In this document: positions 15,737 to 24,269 of the stretch, in pieces
How the letters are laid out: every line of letters starts with the position of its first letter
Numbering within the stretch: position 1 is the first letter of the stretch
Assembly: GCA_002441005.1 (NCBI GenBank)
Contig: DJWO01000014.1
Span: 310,001 to 374,000 of the forward strand
Length of the DNA: 64,000 bases
From: Candidatus Aminicenantes bacterium UBA6228
GTDB lineage: Bacteria > Acidobacteriota > Aminicenantia > Aminicenantales > Saccharicenantaceae
Direction of reading: 5' to 3'
The notes under the pieces: generated by a model
Seen by the model: only the letters and a program-made list of their open reading frames with translations
What the model was told of the DNA's origin: nothing
Database searches by the model: none
Program-made: the position numbers and the translations under genes

Positions 15737-16503
15737 GAATTATTTTTGTCATAGTCATCGGACTGGTCTGGGGTAGTTTCCTAAATGTGGTGATTTACCG
15801 CTTGCCCCGCGGGCAAAGCCTCATCACGCCGCCTTCGACCTGCCCATCCTGCGGGCGACGAATCAAGTGGTACGATAATATTCCGGTTCTGTCTTACCTC
15901 TTTCTGGGAGGCAAATGCCGTTTCTGCCATAATAAAATCTCGATTATCTACCCGGTGGTGGAAAGTCTAACCGCCCTTTTATTTCTTCTGGTTTATTTTC
16001 ATAATTTGAGATTTTTAGATTTGCAATTTTTCACCGATTGCCTTTTTGTGAGCAGCCTGGTGGTCATCGGCTTTATTGATTATTATCATCAGATTATCCC
16101 GGGCTATATCACCCTTCCGCTTCTGGCTCTGGCTCTAATTTATGCTCCCTTCCACTACGACCTTAGCTTTAAGCAGGCTTTGATCGGGGCCCTGGCGGGC
16201 GGTGGGTTTCTGCTTCTGGTTTATGCTGTTTATTATCTGTGGCGAAAGAAGGAAGGACTCGGTCTGGGCGATGTGATGATGATGCTCATGGTCGGGGCTT
16301 ATCTCGGGCTTCCCCTGACGATTCTCACTTTACTTTTTGCCTCAGTCAGCGGGGCGATTGTTGGACTTTTGCTGATGAAATTTAAGAAAAAGACCATGCA
16401 ATTTGCTTTGCCGTTCGGGAGTTTTATTGCTCTGGCGGCGGTCGTGGCTCTTCTCTGGGGTCAGCCTTTAATCAGCTGGTACCTCAGCCTCTACCAGCGC
16501 TGA
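15724..16503 (+). CDS. pilD: Prepilin peptidase/N-methyltransferase (A24 family)
   Basis: A 259-residue membrane aspartic protease. The cytoplasmic zinc loop carries CPSC (about 37-40) and CRFC (about 63-66), typical of bifunctional enzymes that also methylate the mature N terminus. The first catalytic Asp is in GFIDYYHQIIP. The second is in the GLGDVMMM motif (GxGD). About seven to eight hydrophobic segments are visible. It processes type IV pilins and T2SS pseudopilins, so it should serve the gsp/pil operon at 24.5-32 kb. The start is GTG, inside the end of the TPR gene. Its 3' end overlaps the convergent tilS by 36 bp. Confidence 0.92.
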   Translation: METLRIIFVIVIGLVWGSFLNVVIYRLPRGQSLITPPSTCPSCGRRIKWYDNIPVLSYLFLGGKCRFCHNKISIIYPVVESLTALLFLLVYFHNLRFLDLQFFTDCLFVSSLVVIGFIDYYHQIIPGYITLPLLALALIYAPFHYDLSFKQALIGALAGGGFLLLVYAVYYLWRKKEGLGLGDVMMMLMVGAYLGLPLTILTLLFASVSGAIVGLLLMKFKKKTMQFALPFGSFIALAAVVALLWGQPLISWYLSLYQR

Positions 16504-17874
16504 GATGAGAAGGATGTTCTCGGTCGAAGGGATCACTTTAAATTCCTCGCTGACCGGAAGGCCTGGAACCCAGACAATTTTCCCGGCGGAGAGAAAAACT
16601 GGCAGCCCATCGCGTTCTGCCTGAGGGATTTTCCTTTCCTGCAGGCACTCCTTGATTTTCTTCTGGCCACAAAGTCCGAGCGGCTGATATTTATCGCCCG
16701 GGCGGCGATTTCGAACTTCAAGTGGCAGAGTGACCTTTGAGGCATCAAGGTAGCACCTTTTAGCATCATCAAATTCAAACTGGCGCAGTCTGCGGGCTGG
16801 CGGTAATTTTCTAACTGAAATGAATCTGGCTACAAATTCAAGACCGTTAGCCAGCCGCAAAGGACTTCGGCCATCCCAGCTCAAAGAAAAAGTTTTCGGC
16901 CGTTTAGTCTTTTCTACTTTTCTGAGCCAACCTGCCTCCCTCACCAGAACTTTGCTTCGTCCCCAGCTGAATTTCTGCCCATCTTTAAGAGCCAGGACCG
17001 TTTGGGTCTGGTGAAAGGTGGGTGATTCGAGTCCGAGCGAAGCCTTCAAATATTTCCTGACAAGCCGTCTAGCCAGGCCCGGCGGCATTCTCTCGAGCCT
17101 CTGAAGATTAAGCTCAAGATGAGAAGAATCGCCATGCTTTACTTTAGACCAGATCTTTTCCACCAGCTGAGACAGCACCTCATTTTCGCCCTGAGCAATA
17201 AGTGCCGCCTCCGTCAGGTGAGACGTTATCGCCGGGTCAAATTCTTTTTCGAGGATTGGGATAAGTTTTAGCCTGATTTTATTTCTAAGAAATCTTTCGT
17301 CCTCATTGGTTTCATCCTGCCTGAACTCTAAGTGATTTTCCCGCAGGTAATCTTCTAATTCCTGGCGGTCGAATAAAAGTAGCGGCCGCACAATGTTTCC
17401 GGCTTTAAGCCTTATTCCCTGAAGGCCTTCCAGCCCTGTTCCACGGAAGATTTTCATCAGGACAGTTTCGGCCTGGTCGGTCATAGTGTGAGCAGTCAGG
17501 ATATAGTCATCTTCGAATTTGCCGGCTGCTTTCCTCAAAAATTCATACCGTTTGAGCCTCGCCGCTTCTTCCAGGTTGAGCTGCTTTTTCCTGGCGAAAT
17601 CTTTGACGTCGGCCCGGCCGCTGAAAATTTTGAGCCCCAGCTCTTCAGCCAGATTGCGGACAAAAAGTTCGTCCTCATCAGCGCTTTTTCTGAGCTTATG
17701 GTTAAAATGGGCTAAGGCCATTTGAAGCTGCGGCCAGTCTTTCTTTTTAAGCTCAACTAAAAGATGAACCAGAGCGACCGAATCCTGACCCCCGGAGACA
17801 GCGACCAGCAGGCGGGATTGAGGCGAAAATAACTTTCCGGCCTCAACAAAATTTTTGAACTTTTGATAAATCAT
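16468..17874 (-). CDS. tilS: tRNA(Ile)-lysidine synthase
   Basis: A 468-residue N-type ATP pyrophosphatase. The PP-loop SGGQDSVAL lies at residues about 29-37. HFNHKLRKSADEDE follows, as does the TilS-specific block LTAHTMTDQAETVLM. RPLLLFDRQELEDYLRE and the C-terminal tRNA-binding RRPGDKYQPLG-KKIKECLQERKIP complete the family layout. It converts C34 of tRNA-Ile2 (CAU) to lysidine so that AUA is read as isoleucine. The tRNA directly upstream also has a CAT anticodon. The gene ends inside the convergent prepilin peptidase gene. Confidence 0.94.
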   Translation of the reverse strand: MIYQKFKNFVEAGKLFSPQSRLLVAVSGGQDSVALVHLLVELKKKDWPQLQMALAHFNHKLRKSADEDELFVRNLAEELGLKIFSGRADVKDFARKKQLNLEEAARLKRYEFLRKAAGKFEDDYILTAHTMTDQAETVLMKIFRGTGLEGLQGIRLKAGNIVRPLLLFDRQELEDYLRENHLEFRQDETNEDERFLRNKIRLKLIPILEKEFDPAITSHLTEAALIAQGENEVLSQLVEKIWSKVKHGDSSHLELNLQRLERMPPGLARRLVRKYLKASLGLESPTFHQTQTVLALKDGQKFSWGRSKVLVREAGWLRKVEKTKRPKTFSLSWDGRSPLRLANGLEFVARFISVRKLPPARRLRQFEFDDAKRCYLDASKVTLPLEVRNRRPGDKYQPLGLCGQKKIKECLQERKIPQAERDGLPVFLSAGKIVWVPGLPVSEEFKVIPSTENILLISALVEAEVPAD

Positions 17875-17882
17875 AAAATAAA

Positions 17883-17956
17883 TGGCGGCGGAGGGATTTG
17901 AACCCCCGACACTGCGGATATGAGCCGCATGCTCTGACCAACTGAGCTACGCCGCC
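17883..17956 (-). tRNA. tRNA-Met (anticodon CAT), CCA not encoded
   Basis: On the minus strand the acceptor arm GGCGGCG pairs with CGCCGCC. The anticodon stem TGCGG/CCGCA closes the loop CTCATAT, giving CAT. The T arm is GGGGG/CCCTC-like with loop TTCAAAT. The discriminator is A and the next bases are not CCA. The paired 1-72 end rules out initiator tRNA. Elongator Met is the most likely identity. Because tilS is 8 bp away, tRNA-Ile2 (also CAT before modification) should be kept in mind, although the acceptor stem does not resemble the Ile2 sequences I know. Confidence 0.88.
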
Positions 17957-18044
17957 GGGTATCTGAATTTTATCTGACCCTCCCTCCATAGTCAATATAC
18001 CGGAAAGTATGGCGGGAGACCTGTCGGTGGGCCGTCTCACCTGC

Positions 18045-19460
18045 TCACCATTTTTTAGCTTTTTCAGGCTCCATCTTTCGCAGGTCGAGGCCTCGCTCAA
18101 CCGCCGCCAGCCGGTAAAGGCAGATTTCGCGGAGCGATGAGGGATGATGCAAGGCTTCTGACAGAGACAAACCACCAACCGCCCAGACTCCTCCGCCCCT
18201 GACCACGACCACTCTATAATCATGGAGAAGGCTTATCAACCGGTCTTCCTCAAATTTTGGCGGTAGAACCGGAATCACCAGGTACATGAAACTGCCTTCC
18301 GCATCAACCGGGATTATTTTTTCGATGGGCGTCTCTTCGCCCGGATAGATGAAATGAGCATGAGCTTCGGCCTCAGGCACATAGGCATGAATCAGGGCCT
18401 GAAAATCGCTTTCGGCATAGATTTTTTTGTGAAGCAAAAGCTCAGTGTCATCGCCGGGGGCCTGAACCAGAGGCAGTTTCAGGAGGGGCCCGCCCACCTC
18501 GTAGGGCATCGAAGCCTGGGGCGCATATAGCAAATAATCAACACCTCGAACAGACATTGAGCCCGTATGAAATGGCGACAGCCGTGATTCAAACAGGCGA
18601 TTCCCTGTCTTGCGAAACTCTTTGAGAATTTCATCTTCCTCAGGAAAATCGCAGCGGTTTTCAATGTCGGGTTCGTAGGGAGCCGGGCGGAAATGGAAAT
18701 AGGTATCGGGGGCGGCTTTGATTTTGGAGCGTAGTTCTTCTAACTCGGGGGGCTGGCCAACCGGCAGTGGAGCCTCCGGGGGCAGGCTATTTTCTTGCTT
18801 TTCTGGTATTTTGAGAGCCTGTCGTTTGGCTCGCGTGCTTCTAATCTGCCTTTCGATGAGCCTGACGATATAGCCGGCATTGTTGGCCAGACAGAGATTA
18901 AAAAAAGTTTCTTTAAGTGTCCGGCCCCGGGTCATTGCTCCATGACCGTAAATTATGGTCAGAGGATGGTCGGCCAGGCGAGCCGGGATAGTTTTAGCCA
19001 TCTCGGGTGAACCGCTTGGCACAGCAAACCAGTCCACCGGAATTTCCGGGCCCAGGTGATAAAAAGCCAGCGGGTCAACCGGGACAAAGGGCGGTGGCGT
19101 TTTTGGAGCGGGCTGGTCGTCAAGGGTAGCCATAATGAGCTCTTTGACGTGGGCATGCATCGAAGCCTGCGCTCCGGGGAGTGACAGAATTTTCACATGG
19201 ATATCAGTCTCTGAAGAAGCTTTGTAGTAGCCAAAATCAGTTTCGCCGGGCGAGAGATAGCAGAGATGGTTGGGCTCGAGGTCGCCCTTTTGAGAGCCGG
19301 TGGCGGTGATAACGATCATCTCTTCGCCCTGAGCATTTTTCCAGCGCCTGGCCATGTTGCCGCTGTGGCTGTCCTGAATGTCATAGAGAAGCGAGGCGCG
19401 ACCGATAGAATGAAAAAGGCGAAAGATGTCTTCGCTTGTCTGCCATTTATATGGAGCCAT
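18045..19460 (-). CDS. Tandem class II aldolase/adducin-domain protein
   Basis: A 471-residue protein built of two class II aldolase/adducin domains. Domain 1 (about 5-205) has SGNMARR at the phosphate/substrate loop, ITATGSQKGDL, the metal pair HAH (102-104) and the third metal His in YGHGAM (171-176). Domain 2 (about 280-465) has GSMSVRG, HAYVPEAEAHAH (358-369) and, where the third His is expected, RGGGVWAVGG (421-430). So domain 2 lacks one metal ligand. Members cleave or epimerise sugar phosphates with Zn2+. The start has a strong GGAGG site. It lies downstream of AOR and MoaD in the same direction, so the aldehyde it could release may be oxidised by AOR. That link is inference. Confidence 0.8.
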   Translation of the reverse strand: MAPYKWQTSEDIFRLFHSIGRASLLYDIQDSHSGNMARRWKNAQGEEMIVITATGSQKGDLEPNHLCYLSPGETDFGYYKASSETDIHVKILSLPGAQASMHAHVKELIMATLDDQPAPKTPPPFVPVDPLAFYHLGPEIPVDWFAVPSGSPEMAKTIPARLADHPLTIIYGHGAMTRGRTLKETFFNLCLANNAGYIVRLIERQIRSTRAKRQALKIPEKQENSLPPEAPLPVGQPPELEELRSKIKAAPDTYFHFRPAPYEPDIENRCDFPEEDEILKEFRKTGNRLFESRLSPFHTGSMSVRGVDYLLYAPQASMPYEVGGPLLKLPLVQAPGDDTELLLHKKIYAESDFQALIHAYVPEAEAHAHFIYPGEETPIEKIIPVDAEGSFMYLVIPVLPPKFEEDRLISLLHDYRVVVVRGGGVWAVGGLSLSEALHHPSSLREICLYRLAAVERGLDLRKMEPEKAKKW

Positions 19461-19538
19461 GATTAACCTCCGTTTCCTGATGCCTCACCTTTTACCGTCT
19501 GTTGCGGCTGCCAGCTATCAGCCATCGGCCTTCGACTG

Positions 19539-21389
19539 TCAGGCTTTTTTCCGCTCAATTTTCATCTGCTTGAGATATGAGTCGTCTGGCCGGCCATCAT
19601 CATTCCAGCCTCGAGCCCGGTAATAATCGCGGCGCATCTGGATCATATTCTCACGGCTGATAGCCCGGGGCTTGCCTTCTGACATTATCGGGATCTCCGA
19701 AAAGCGCAAAGGCAGCACGTCCTCTTCTTCCGGGTTGAGGCCAGCCTTGAGATTAAATAAGCGCTCGAGGGAGGCGATGCGGTTGGCTATTTCTTCGAGG
19801 TGAGCCGTCGAAAAATCATAGCCGGTAATGCCACTGACAATTCTTGCCCAGGGTTCAATGGCGAAGGAAAAACCGGTGAAGCGGCAAACGCCGAGGCTAT
19901 CCTGAAGAATGCCGGTATTCTGCATATTGCGAATGGCAATGGGTGATTGCAAAAGGCTAAAGCGGGGAATCTCTTTGGTGCCGCCAAAAAAGGCCAGCGA
20001 GACGGCATAACCGCCGCGAAGGTGACAGGCACCGGTGGGAGAAGTCATGTAGCCAAGGGCCTGGGCATAAGAGGCCCGCGGGTCATAACCCGGGATTTCC
20101 AGCTTTTTGACCTGCATGGCCAGCTCGGGATGACCACAAGCAGCCGCCAGGCGGTAGGAACCCTCAGCCAGAAGGGAGCCAATACCTTGCCTATAGGCCG
20201 TAAGTTCGACCAGCTTTTCAAGGAGATCGCCACGGCCAAATCTAATTTCGAGGCCGTCAGTTTGCCTGGGAGTCAGATAGCCTTTCTCATAAAGCTCCAT
20301 GGCGCAGGCCACTGTTCCGCCAAAAGTGACCGTGTCGAGGCCGAGTTCGTTGGCCAGATAGTTAGCTTGAATGATGTAATCGAGGTCATAGATGTCGCAG
20401 ACCGGGCCCATCAAAACGGTTGTCTCATATTCGGGTCCTTCGCCCTGGTGGATCTGGCCGTCAGGCGTCTTGACTGCAGTGTGACGCTGGCAGCCAATCG
20501 GACAGAGATAACAGGAGCCTGCTTTTTCCAGATAGCCGCGGGCAATGGCCTCGCCAGAGATGCGCTCGACTTTATCCTCGTCATGGTTGACATCGAGAAA
20601 ATTCCGGTGGGGCAACATGTTAATGACATTGATAAGAAGAATGAGACCGGCCGTGCCCAGTTCGCGCATCAGCCTTTTGGTAATTGGGGCCTGCTTTAAT
20701 AGATAAATGGCTTGGTCGACACCGGAGCGGTAACGGGCTTCATCGGCGATAGTGATTTTTTCGCGGCCACGGACACGAATCCCTTTGAGGTTTTTACTGC
20801 CGAAAACAGCGCCAGGGCCGCCGCGGCCATAGACCCGGTTTTTATCGTTGGCGACAACAGCATATTTGACGAGATTTTCACCGGCCGGTCCGATGACCAG
20901 GGCGCGGTAGAGATTGCCGGGAGTGCTGCCGGCAGTCAGGATATCGGTTGACTCGGGGACATTTTTCCCCCAGAGATGAGACGCATCCAGGATTTCAATT
21001 TTTTCCGGGCTAAGGTCAATAAAAACAGGGTAGCTGGCCCGGCCGCGGATAATGAGGGCATCGTAACCGGTGGCTTTAAAAGTATGGCCCCAGGTTCCGC
21101 CAGAGTTTGAGGTGCCGATGTAACCAGTGAGAGGCGATTTATAGACCATATGACCACGGCCGGCAGTGGGGGCTTGCGAACCGACGAGCGGCGAGCTGGC
21201 GATGACAATGACATTATCGGGGCCGAGGGGATCGGTGGCGGGATCGATCCGGTCATAAAAAAGTTTGGTGGCCAGACCGCGGCCGCCGAGATAAAGAAGA
21301 ACATCCTCAGAGGCCAGCGCTTCGATTTTGATCTGGCCGGTGGTCAGATCTATTTCCAGCACCCGGCCGTGGTATCCAGGAATGGCCAT
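19539..21389 (-). CDS. aor: Tungsten-containing aldehyde:ferredoxin oxidoreductase
   Basis: About 616 residues. The N-terminal GYHGRVLEIDLTTG, then GGRGLATKLFYD and TNSGGTWGHTFKATGYDA-like pterin-binding blocks are standard for AOR. The 4Fe-4S ligands are CYLCPIGC (Cys 293, 296 and 300 counted from the chosen start), with a fourth Cys in DSLGVCRF near residue 500. The enzyme oxidises aldehydes to acids with ferredoxin using a tungsten bis-pterin cofactor. I chose the ATG at 21389 over a TTG at 21416 because the family usually starts a few residues before GYHG. A MoaD-like protein lies upstream and the tandem aldolase downstream. A REPIN-like element sits between MoaD and AOR. It indicates anaerobic metabolism and tungstate use. 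Confidence 0.93.
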   Translation of the reverse strand: MAIPGYHGRVLEIDLTTGQIKIEALASEDVLLYLGGRGLATKLFYDRIDPATDPLGPDNVIVIASSPLVGSQAPTAGRGHMVYKSPLTGYIGTSNSGGTWGHTFKATGYDALIIRGRASYPVFIDLSPEKIEILDASHLWGKNVPESTDILTAGSTPGNLYRALVIGPAGENLVKYAVVANDKNRVYGRGGPGAVFGSKNLKGIRVRGREKITIADEARYRSGVDQAIYLLKQAPITKRLMRELGTAGLILLINVINMLPHRNFLDVNHDEDKVERISGEAIARGYLEKAGSCYLCPIGCQRHTAVKTPDGQIHQGEGPEYETTVLMGPVCDIYDLDYIIQANYLANELGLDTVTFGGTVACAMELYEKGYLTPRQTDGLEIRFGRGDLLEKLVELTAYRQGIGSLLAEGSYRLAAACGHPELAMQVKKLEIPGYDPRASYAQALGYMTSPTGACHLRGGYAVSLAFFGGTKEIPRFSLLQSPIAIRNMQNTGILQDSLGVCRFTGFSFAIEPWARIVSGITGYDFSTAHLEEIANRIASLERLFNLKAGLNPEEEDVLPLRFSEIPIMSEGKPRAISRENMIQMRRDYYRARGWNDDGRPDDSYLKQMKIERKKA

Positions 21390-21444
21390 CTTCGTCTTAC
21401 CTGCCTTACCTTCCAAATCTTAGCCCTTTAAAATATCAGAAACA

Positions 21445-21562
21445 GGGGACACAATCTATATTTCCTATTTTTTTATACAATAAGGGAGCTCGCAGGTAAA
21501 CAAATAATGAGCCAGTGACCGGTCAAACGATCAAATAATTAGGAAATATAGATTGTGTCCCC
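21445..21562. mobile_element. REPIN-like inverted-repeat element, copy 1
   Basis: A 23-bp perfect inverted repeat, starting GGGGACACAATC on the left (21445-21467) and its reverse complement on the right (21540-21562), brackets a 72-bp centre. The right arm extended inward (21533-21562) is identical over 30 bases, as reverse complement, to the left arm of copy 2 (24270-24299). The centres of the two copies look unrelated apart from this. The layout fits non-autonomous elements mobilised by a REP-associated (Y1/IS200-like) transposase encoded elsewhere. It sits between moaD and aor. Confidence 0.75.
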
Positions 21563-21579
21563 ATTTATAGAGGCCGGGT

Positions 21580-21864
21580 TTATCCACCGCCCATTAAGGG
21601 AAAGATGGTTACTGTCGCTCCATCCTCAAGCTTGAGCCCGGTCAGGGCATCATGGCTTACTATCGAGCCATTAATCATAATCACCAGATCTTCTCTCACC
21701 TGCCCATCTTTAAAGATCTCAGGCCTGGCCGCAGGTGTTTCTGCTAAGCGGTCAAGAAGTTCTATGAGACCTGGATTCTCATCAAAGACCAGTTCTTTTT
21801 CCTTAGCGCCAAATAACTCACGAAAGGGAGCATAAAACTTAACTTTAATTTTTATCGGTGGCAT
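21580..21864 (-). CDS. moaD: MoaD/ThiS-family sulfur carrier, probably for tungstopterin
   Basis: A 94-residue ubiquitin-fold protein. KIKVKFYAPFRELFGAKEKEL is the usual first two strands of MoaD. The chain ends FPLMGGG, placing the C-terminal Gly-Gly needed for thiocarboxylate formation. It supplies sulfur for the dithiolene of molybdopterin/tungstopterin. The operon position ahead of AOR suggests it serves tungsten cofactor assembly. No MoaE or MoeB-type partner lies next to it. Confidence 0.88.
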   Translation of the reverse strand: MPPIKIKVKFYAPFRELFGAKEKELVFDENPGLIELLDRLAETPAARPEIFKDGQVREDLVIMINGSIVSHDALTGLKLEDGATVTIFPLMGGG

Positions 21865-22004
21865 ATCCTGACTCCCGTTAACTTTACTTTTTTTTAACCT
21901 TACCGATCCACCAGACCCTATCTAATTTATTATGCTCTAACCCCGGCTGGCACTGCAAGCAAAGATTACTAAGCTCAAGGGCAAAACTATGACGCTACCC
22001 ACAC

Positions 22005-22802
22005 TTAGATAACTTTGGGATACATGACAGCCCCGATCAGAACCAGGATAATGGTGATGGCCGCCAGCACTCCCAGATCAAACCCAATTTGATAGGTGCC
22101 TGTTCCACCGACCAGCATCAATTGTCTCAGGATGTCAACTTCATAGGTCAAGGGATTAAGATGAGAAACGACTTGAAGCCAGGAAGGCATAATGGAAATC
22201 GGATAGATGGCGTTACTGGCAAAAAATAGCGGCATGGTTAAGACCTGTCCCAGGCCCATAAAGCGCTCCCTCGTTTTAACGATGCAGGCAATGATCAGGG
22301 AAAAGGTTGAAAAAAGAGCAGAACCAAGAACAACGGCCAGAGCTACGCCAAGCAAAGACAGCAGATTGAAGTTCAAATGGACGCCGAGCAAAAGTGCGAT
22401 GACGACGACAATCAGGCCCTGAGCCAGCCCTCTTACCCCAGCCGATAAGGCTTTTCCCAGTACCAGAGCCGCCCGCGGCGTTGGACTGACTAAAAACTTA
22501 TGGACGACCCCCAGATCCTTTTCCCAGATGATAGATATTCCATAGAAAATAGCGATGAACAAAACACTCTGAGCCAGAATGCCAGGCGTCATAAAATCAA
22601 GGTAAGGCAAATTCCCGGTAGGTATAGCCCTGACCCGGGTAAAGACCTGGCCGAAGACGAGCAACCACAGGGCAGGTTGAACCGCCCGGGTAAGAAGCTC
22701 GGTTGGATCGTGTCGCAGCTTTCTCATTTCCAGTTCAGCTAAAACTAAGGTTTTATTGCTGAAAGAATAGATTTGTTGGAATAATGATCTGAAAAACTTC
22801 AT
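22005..22802 (-). CDS. ABC-2-type permease of a drug-type exporter
   Basis: A 265-residue membrane protein with six hydrophobic segments. AELEMRKLRHDPTELLTRAVQPALWLLVFG at the N terminus, RAIPTGNLPYLDFMTPGI and VVSHLNPLTYEVDILRQLM are classic for DrrB/YadH-like ABC-2 permeases. It is the last gene of the MarR-ATPase-permease operon. Export of hydrophobic drugs or lipids is typical of the family. The actual substrate is not known. Confidence 0.9.
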   Translation of the reverse strand: MKFFRSLFQQIYSFSNKTLVLAELEMRKLRHDPTELLTRAVQPALWLLVFGQVFTRVRAIPTGNLPYLDFMTPGILAQSVLFIAIFYGISIIWEKDLGVVHKFLVSPTPRAALVLGKALSAGVRGLAQGLIVVVIALLLGVHLNFNLLSLLGVALAVVLGSALFSTFSLIIACIVKTRERFMGLGQVLTMPLFFASNAIYPISIMPSWLQVVSHLNPLTYEVDILRQLMLVGGTGTYQIGFDLGVLAAITIILVLIGAVMYPKVI

Positions 22803-22871
22803 GTTTTACTCCTGGACTACCGGGCTGCTACACTCCTCGGCTCCTGGCTTCTATGATCCTGGCGGGTTTCC

Positions 22872-23672
22872 TCAACCTAAGCGCCGGGCGACGCGCCTCG
22901 TTCTGGATATATCTCGAAAGTTTCCGCCATTATCCAGCTCGTTCCCGGTATAATGGATAAAAACATCATCAAGCGTCACTTCCTCACCCCGTCCGACTGC
23001 TGTTTTTAATTCCTGGGGAGAGCCCAGGGCAGCCATCTGTCCCAGGTGCATGATAGCTACGCGGCTACAAAGCTCATCTGCTTCATCCATGAGATGAGTG
23101 GTCAGAAAAATCGTCGTTCCAAACTGCTGACGAAGATTTATGATGTGTTCCCAGACCGTACGCCTTGCCGCCGGGTCGAGCCCGATGGTTGGTTCATCCA
23201 GGAAAAGAACGCGCGGGTGGTGGAGCATTGACTGGGCAATTTCCAGCCGCCGTATCATGCCACCAGAATAGTGCCGAACAAGCTTATCAGCCACTTCCTC
23301 CAGACCCATGTAACGCAAAGCCTGTCTGACCCGTTCTTCACGTTCCTGACGCGGAACATCATAGAGCCTGGCAAAAATCATTAAATTTTCATAACCGGTC
23401 AAAGTGCCGTCAGCCGAAATTAATTGTGGAACATAACCAATCATTTTTCTCACCCGGGCCGCCTGATGGCGAACGTCAAAACCAGCAACCATCGCCTGGC
23501 CAGACGTTGGCGGAAGCAGTGTGGTCAGTATTTTTATGGTCGTTGTCTTACCGGCACCATTTGGACCCAGCAATCCAAAAATTTCACCCTCATCAATGGT
23601 AAGAGACAGGCGGTTGACAGCCAGGAGCTCGCCGAAGCGCCTGGTTAAATCTCTTGTTTCAATAATCTTCAT
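22872..23672 (-). CDS. ABC exporter ATP-binding subunit (DrrA-like)
   Basis: A 266-residue ABC ATPase. Walker A is GPNGAGKTT, the signature is HYSGGMIRRLEIAQ, Walker B is VLFLDEPTIGLDP, and the switch region is LTTHLMDEADELCSR. The C-terminal GREVTLDDVFIHYTG-type end matches the DrrA subfamily (here it reads GEEVTLDDVFIHYTG). The ATG overlaps the MarR stop by 4 bp. It powers the permease downstream. Confidence 0.92.
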   Translation of the reverse strand: MKIIETRDLTRRFGELLAVNRLSLTIDEGEIFGLLGPNGAGKTTTIKILTTLLPPTSGQAMVAGFDVRHQAARVRKMIGYVPQLISADGTLTGYENLMIFARLYDVPRQEREERVRQALRYMGLEEVADKLVRHYSGGMIRRLEIAQSMLHHPRVLFLDEPTIGLDPAARRTVWEHIINLRQQFGTTIFLTTHLMDEADELCSRVAIMHLGQMAALGSPQELKTAVGRGEEVTLDDVFIHYTGNELDNGGNFRDISRTRRVARRLG

Positions 23673-24166
23673 AGCAGTCGTCCTTTTGGTCTCGAATCTC
23701 GTTTTTCTTTATGGGATCGATCAGAGGTCTTCGGAAAGACCAGAGCCTCGAGCAGTAACTCGAAACCCTCATCAATCTTCTGGATTTCTATCGGAGGCAA
23801 GTAGTCGAGATGCTCTTGAAGGTTTTTGAGCGTCGCTTTTTCAGCCAAGGTCAACAGTTTCATGCCCTGGTGGCTCAAATGAAGCTCAATCTGCCGCCTG
23901 TCTTCCAGGCCCGATTCCCTGACTATCAAACCGCGTCTGACCAGATTATCAACCATTCGGGAAGCCGTGGCCAGGGATAATCCATGGTGAGCAGCCAGAG
24001 CTGAGAGCGAGGCCCGCGAGTGGCGACGGCAAAAAAGAAGTGTGCGAAACTGAGCCAGAGACAGATCTGGCTGGCGGTACTGCCTCATGTTCGACCGGAT
24101 ATAGCCCATCAGTCTGGGTATTCCTTCCATAAGCCTGACTGCCAATTCTTCAATCTTATCATCCAT
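23669..24166 (-). CDS. MarR-family repressor of the ABC exporter
   Basis: A 165-residue winged-helix regulator. The core is SLAQFRTLLFCRRHSRASLS, LAAHHGLSLATASRMVDNLV (recognition helix) and VRESGLEDRRQIELHLS (wing). It heads the exporter operon and overlaps the ATPase gene by 4 bp. Two TTAG-N5-CTAA palindromes lie directly before its start, so it very probably represses its own operon and is released by the exported compound. Confidence 0.9.
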   Translation of the reverse strand: MDDKIEELAVRLMEGIPRLMGYIRSNMRQYRQPDLSLAQFRTLLFCRRHSRASLSALAAHHGLSLATASRMVDNLVRRGLIVRESGLEDRRQIELHLSHQGMKLLTLAEKATLKNLQEHLDYLPPIEIQKIDEGFELLLEALVFPKTSDRSHKEKRDSRPKGRLL

Positions 24167-24170
24167 TTTA

Positions 24171-24199
24171 TTAGCCTATCTAATTATTAGCTTTTCTAA
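24171..24199. promoter_or_regulatory. Paired operator for the MarR-family repressor
   Basis: Two palindromes of the form TTAG-N5-CTAA: TTAGCCTATCTAA (24171-24183) and TTAGCTTTTCTAA (24187-24199), spaced 16 bases centre to centre. They lie between the -10 box and the MarR start codon, where binding would block transcription. Confidence 0.65.
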
Positions 24200-24208
24200 C
24201 TATTTTTA

Positions 24209-24237
24209 AGCATAGTCCTGGTCTTGACCTTTGTCAA
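24209..24237 (-). promoter_or_regulatory. Promoter of the marR-ABC operon
   Basis: Minus strand TTGACA (24232-24237), 17-base spacer, TATGCT (24209-24214), with the operator pair directly downstream. Confidence 0.6.
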
Positions 24238-24269
24238 CGGCAGAGCAAAAAACCGCCCTTATTTAAACA

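Noticed and set aside
19947..20699. A 250-codon open frame antisense to the aldehyde oxidoreductase gene
   Set aside because: It lies wholly inside aor on the other strand, has no ribosome site, and its protein shows no domain. Long antisense frames are common in GC-richer genes.
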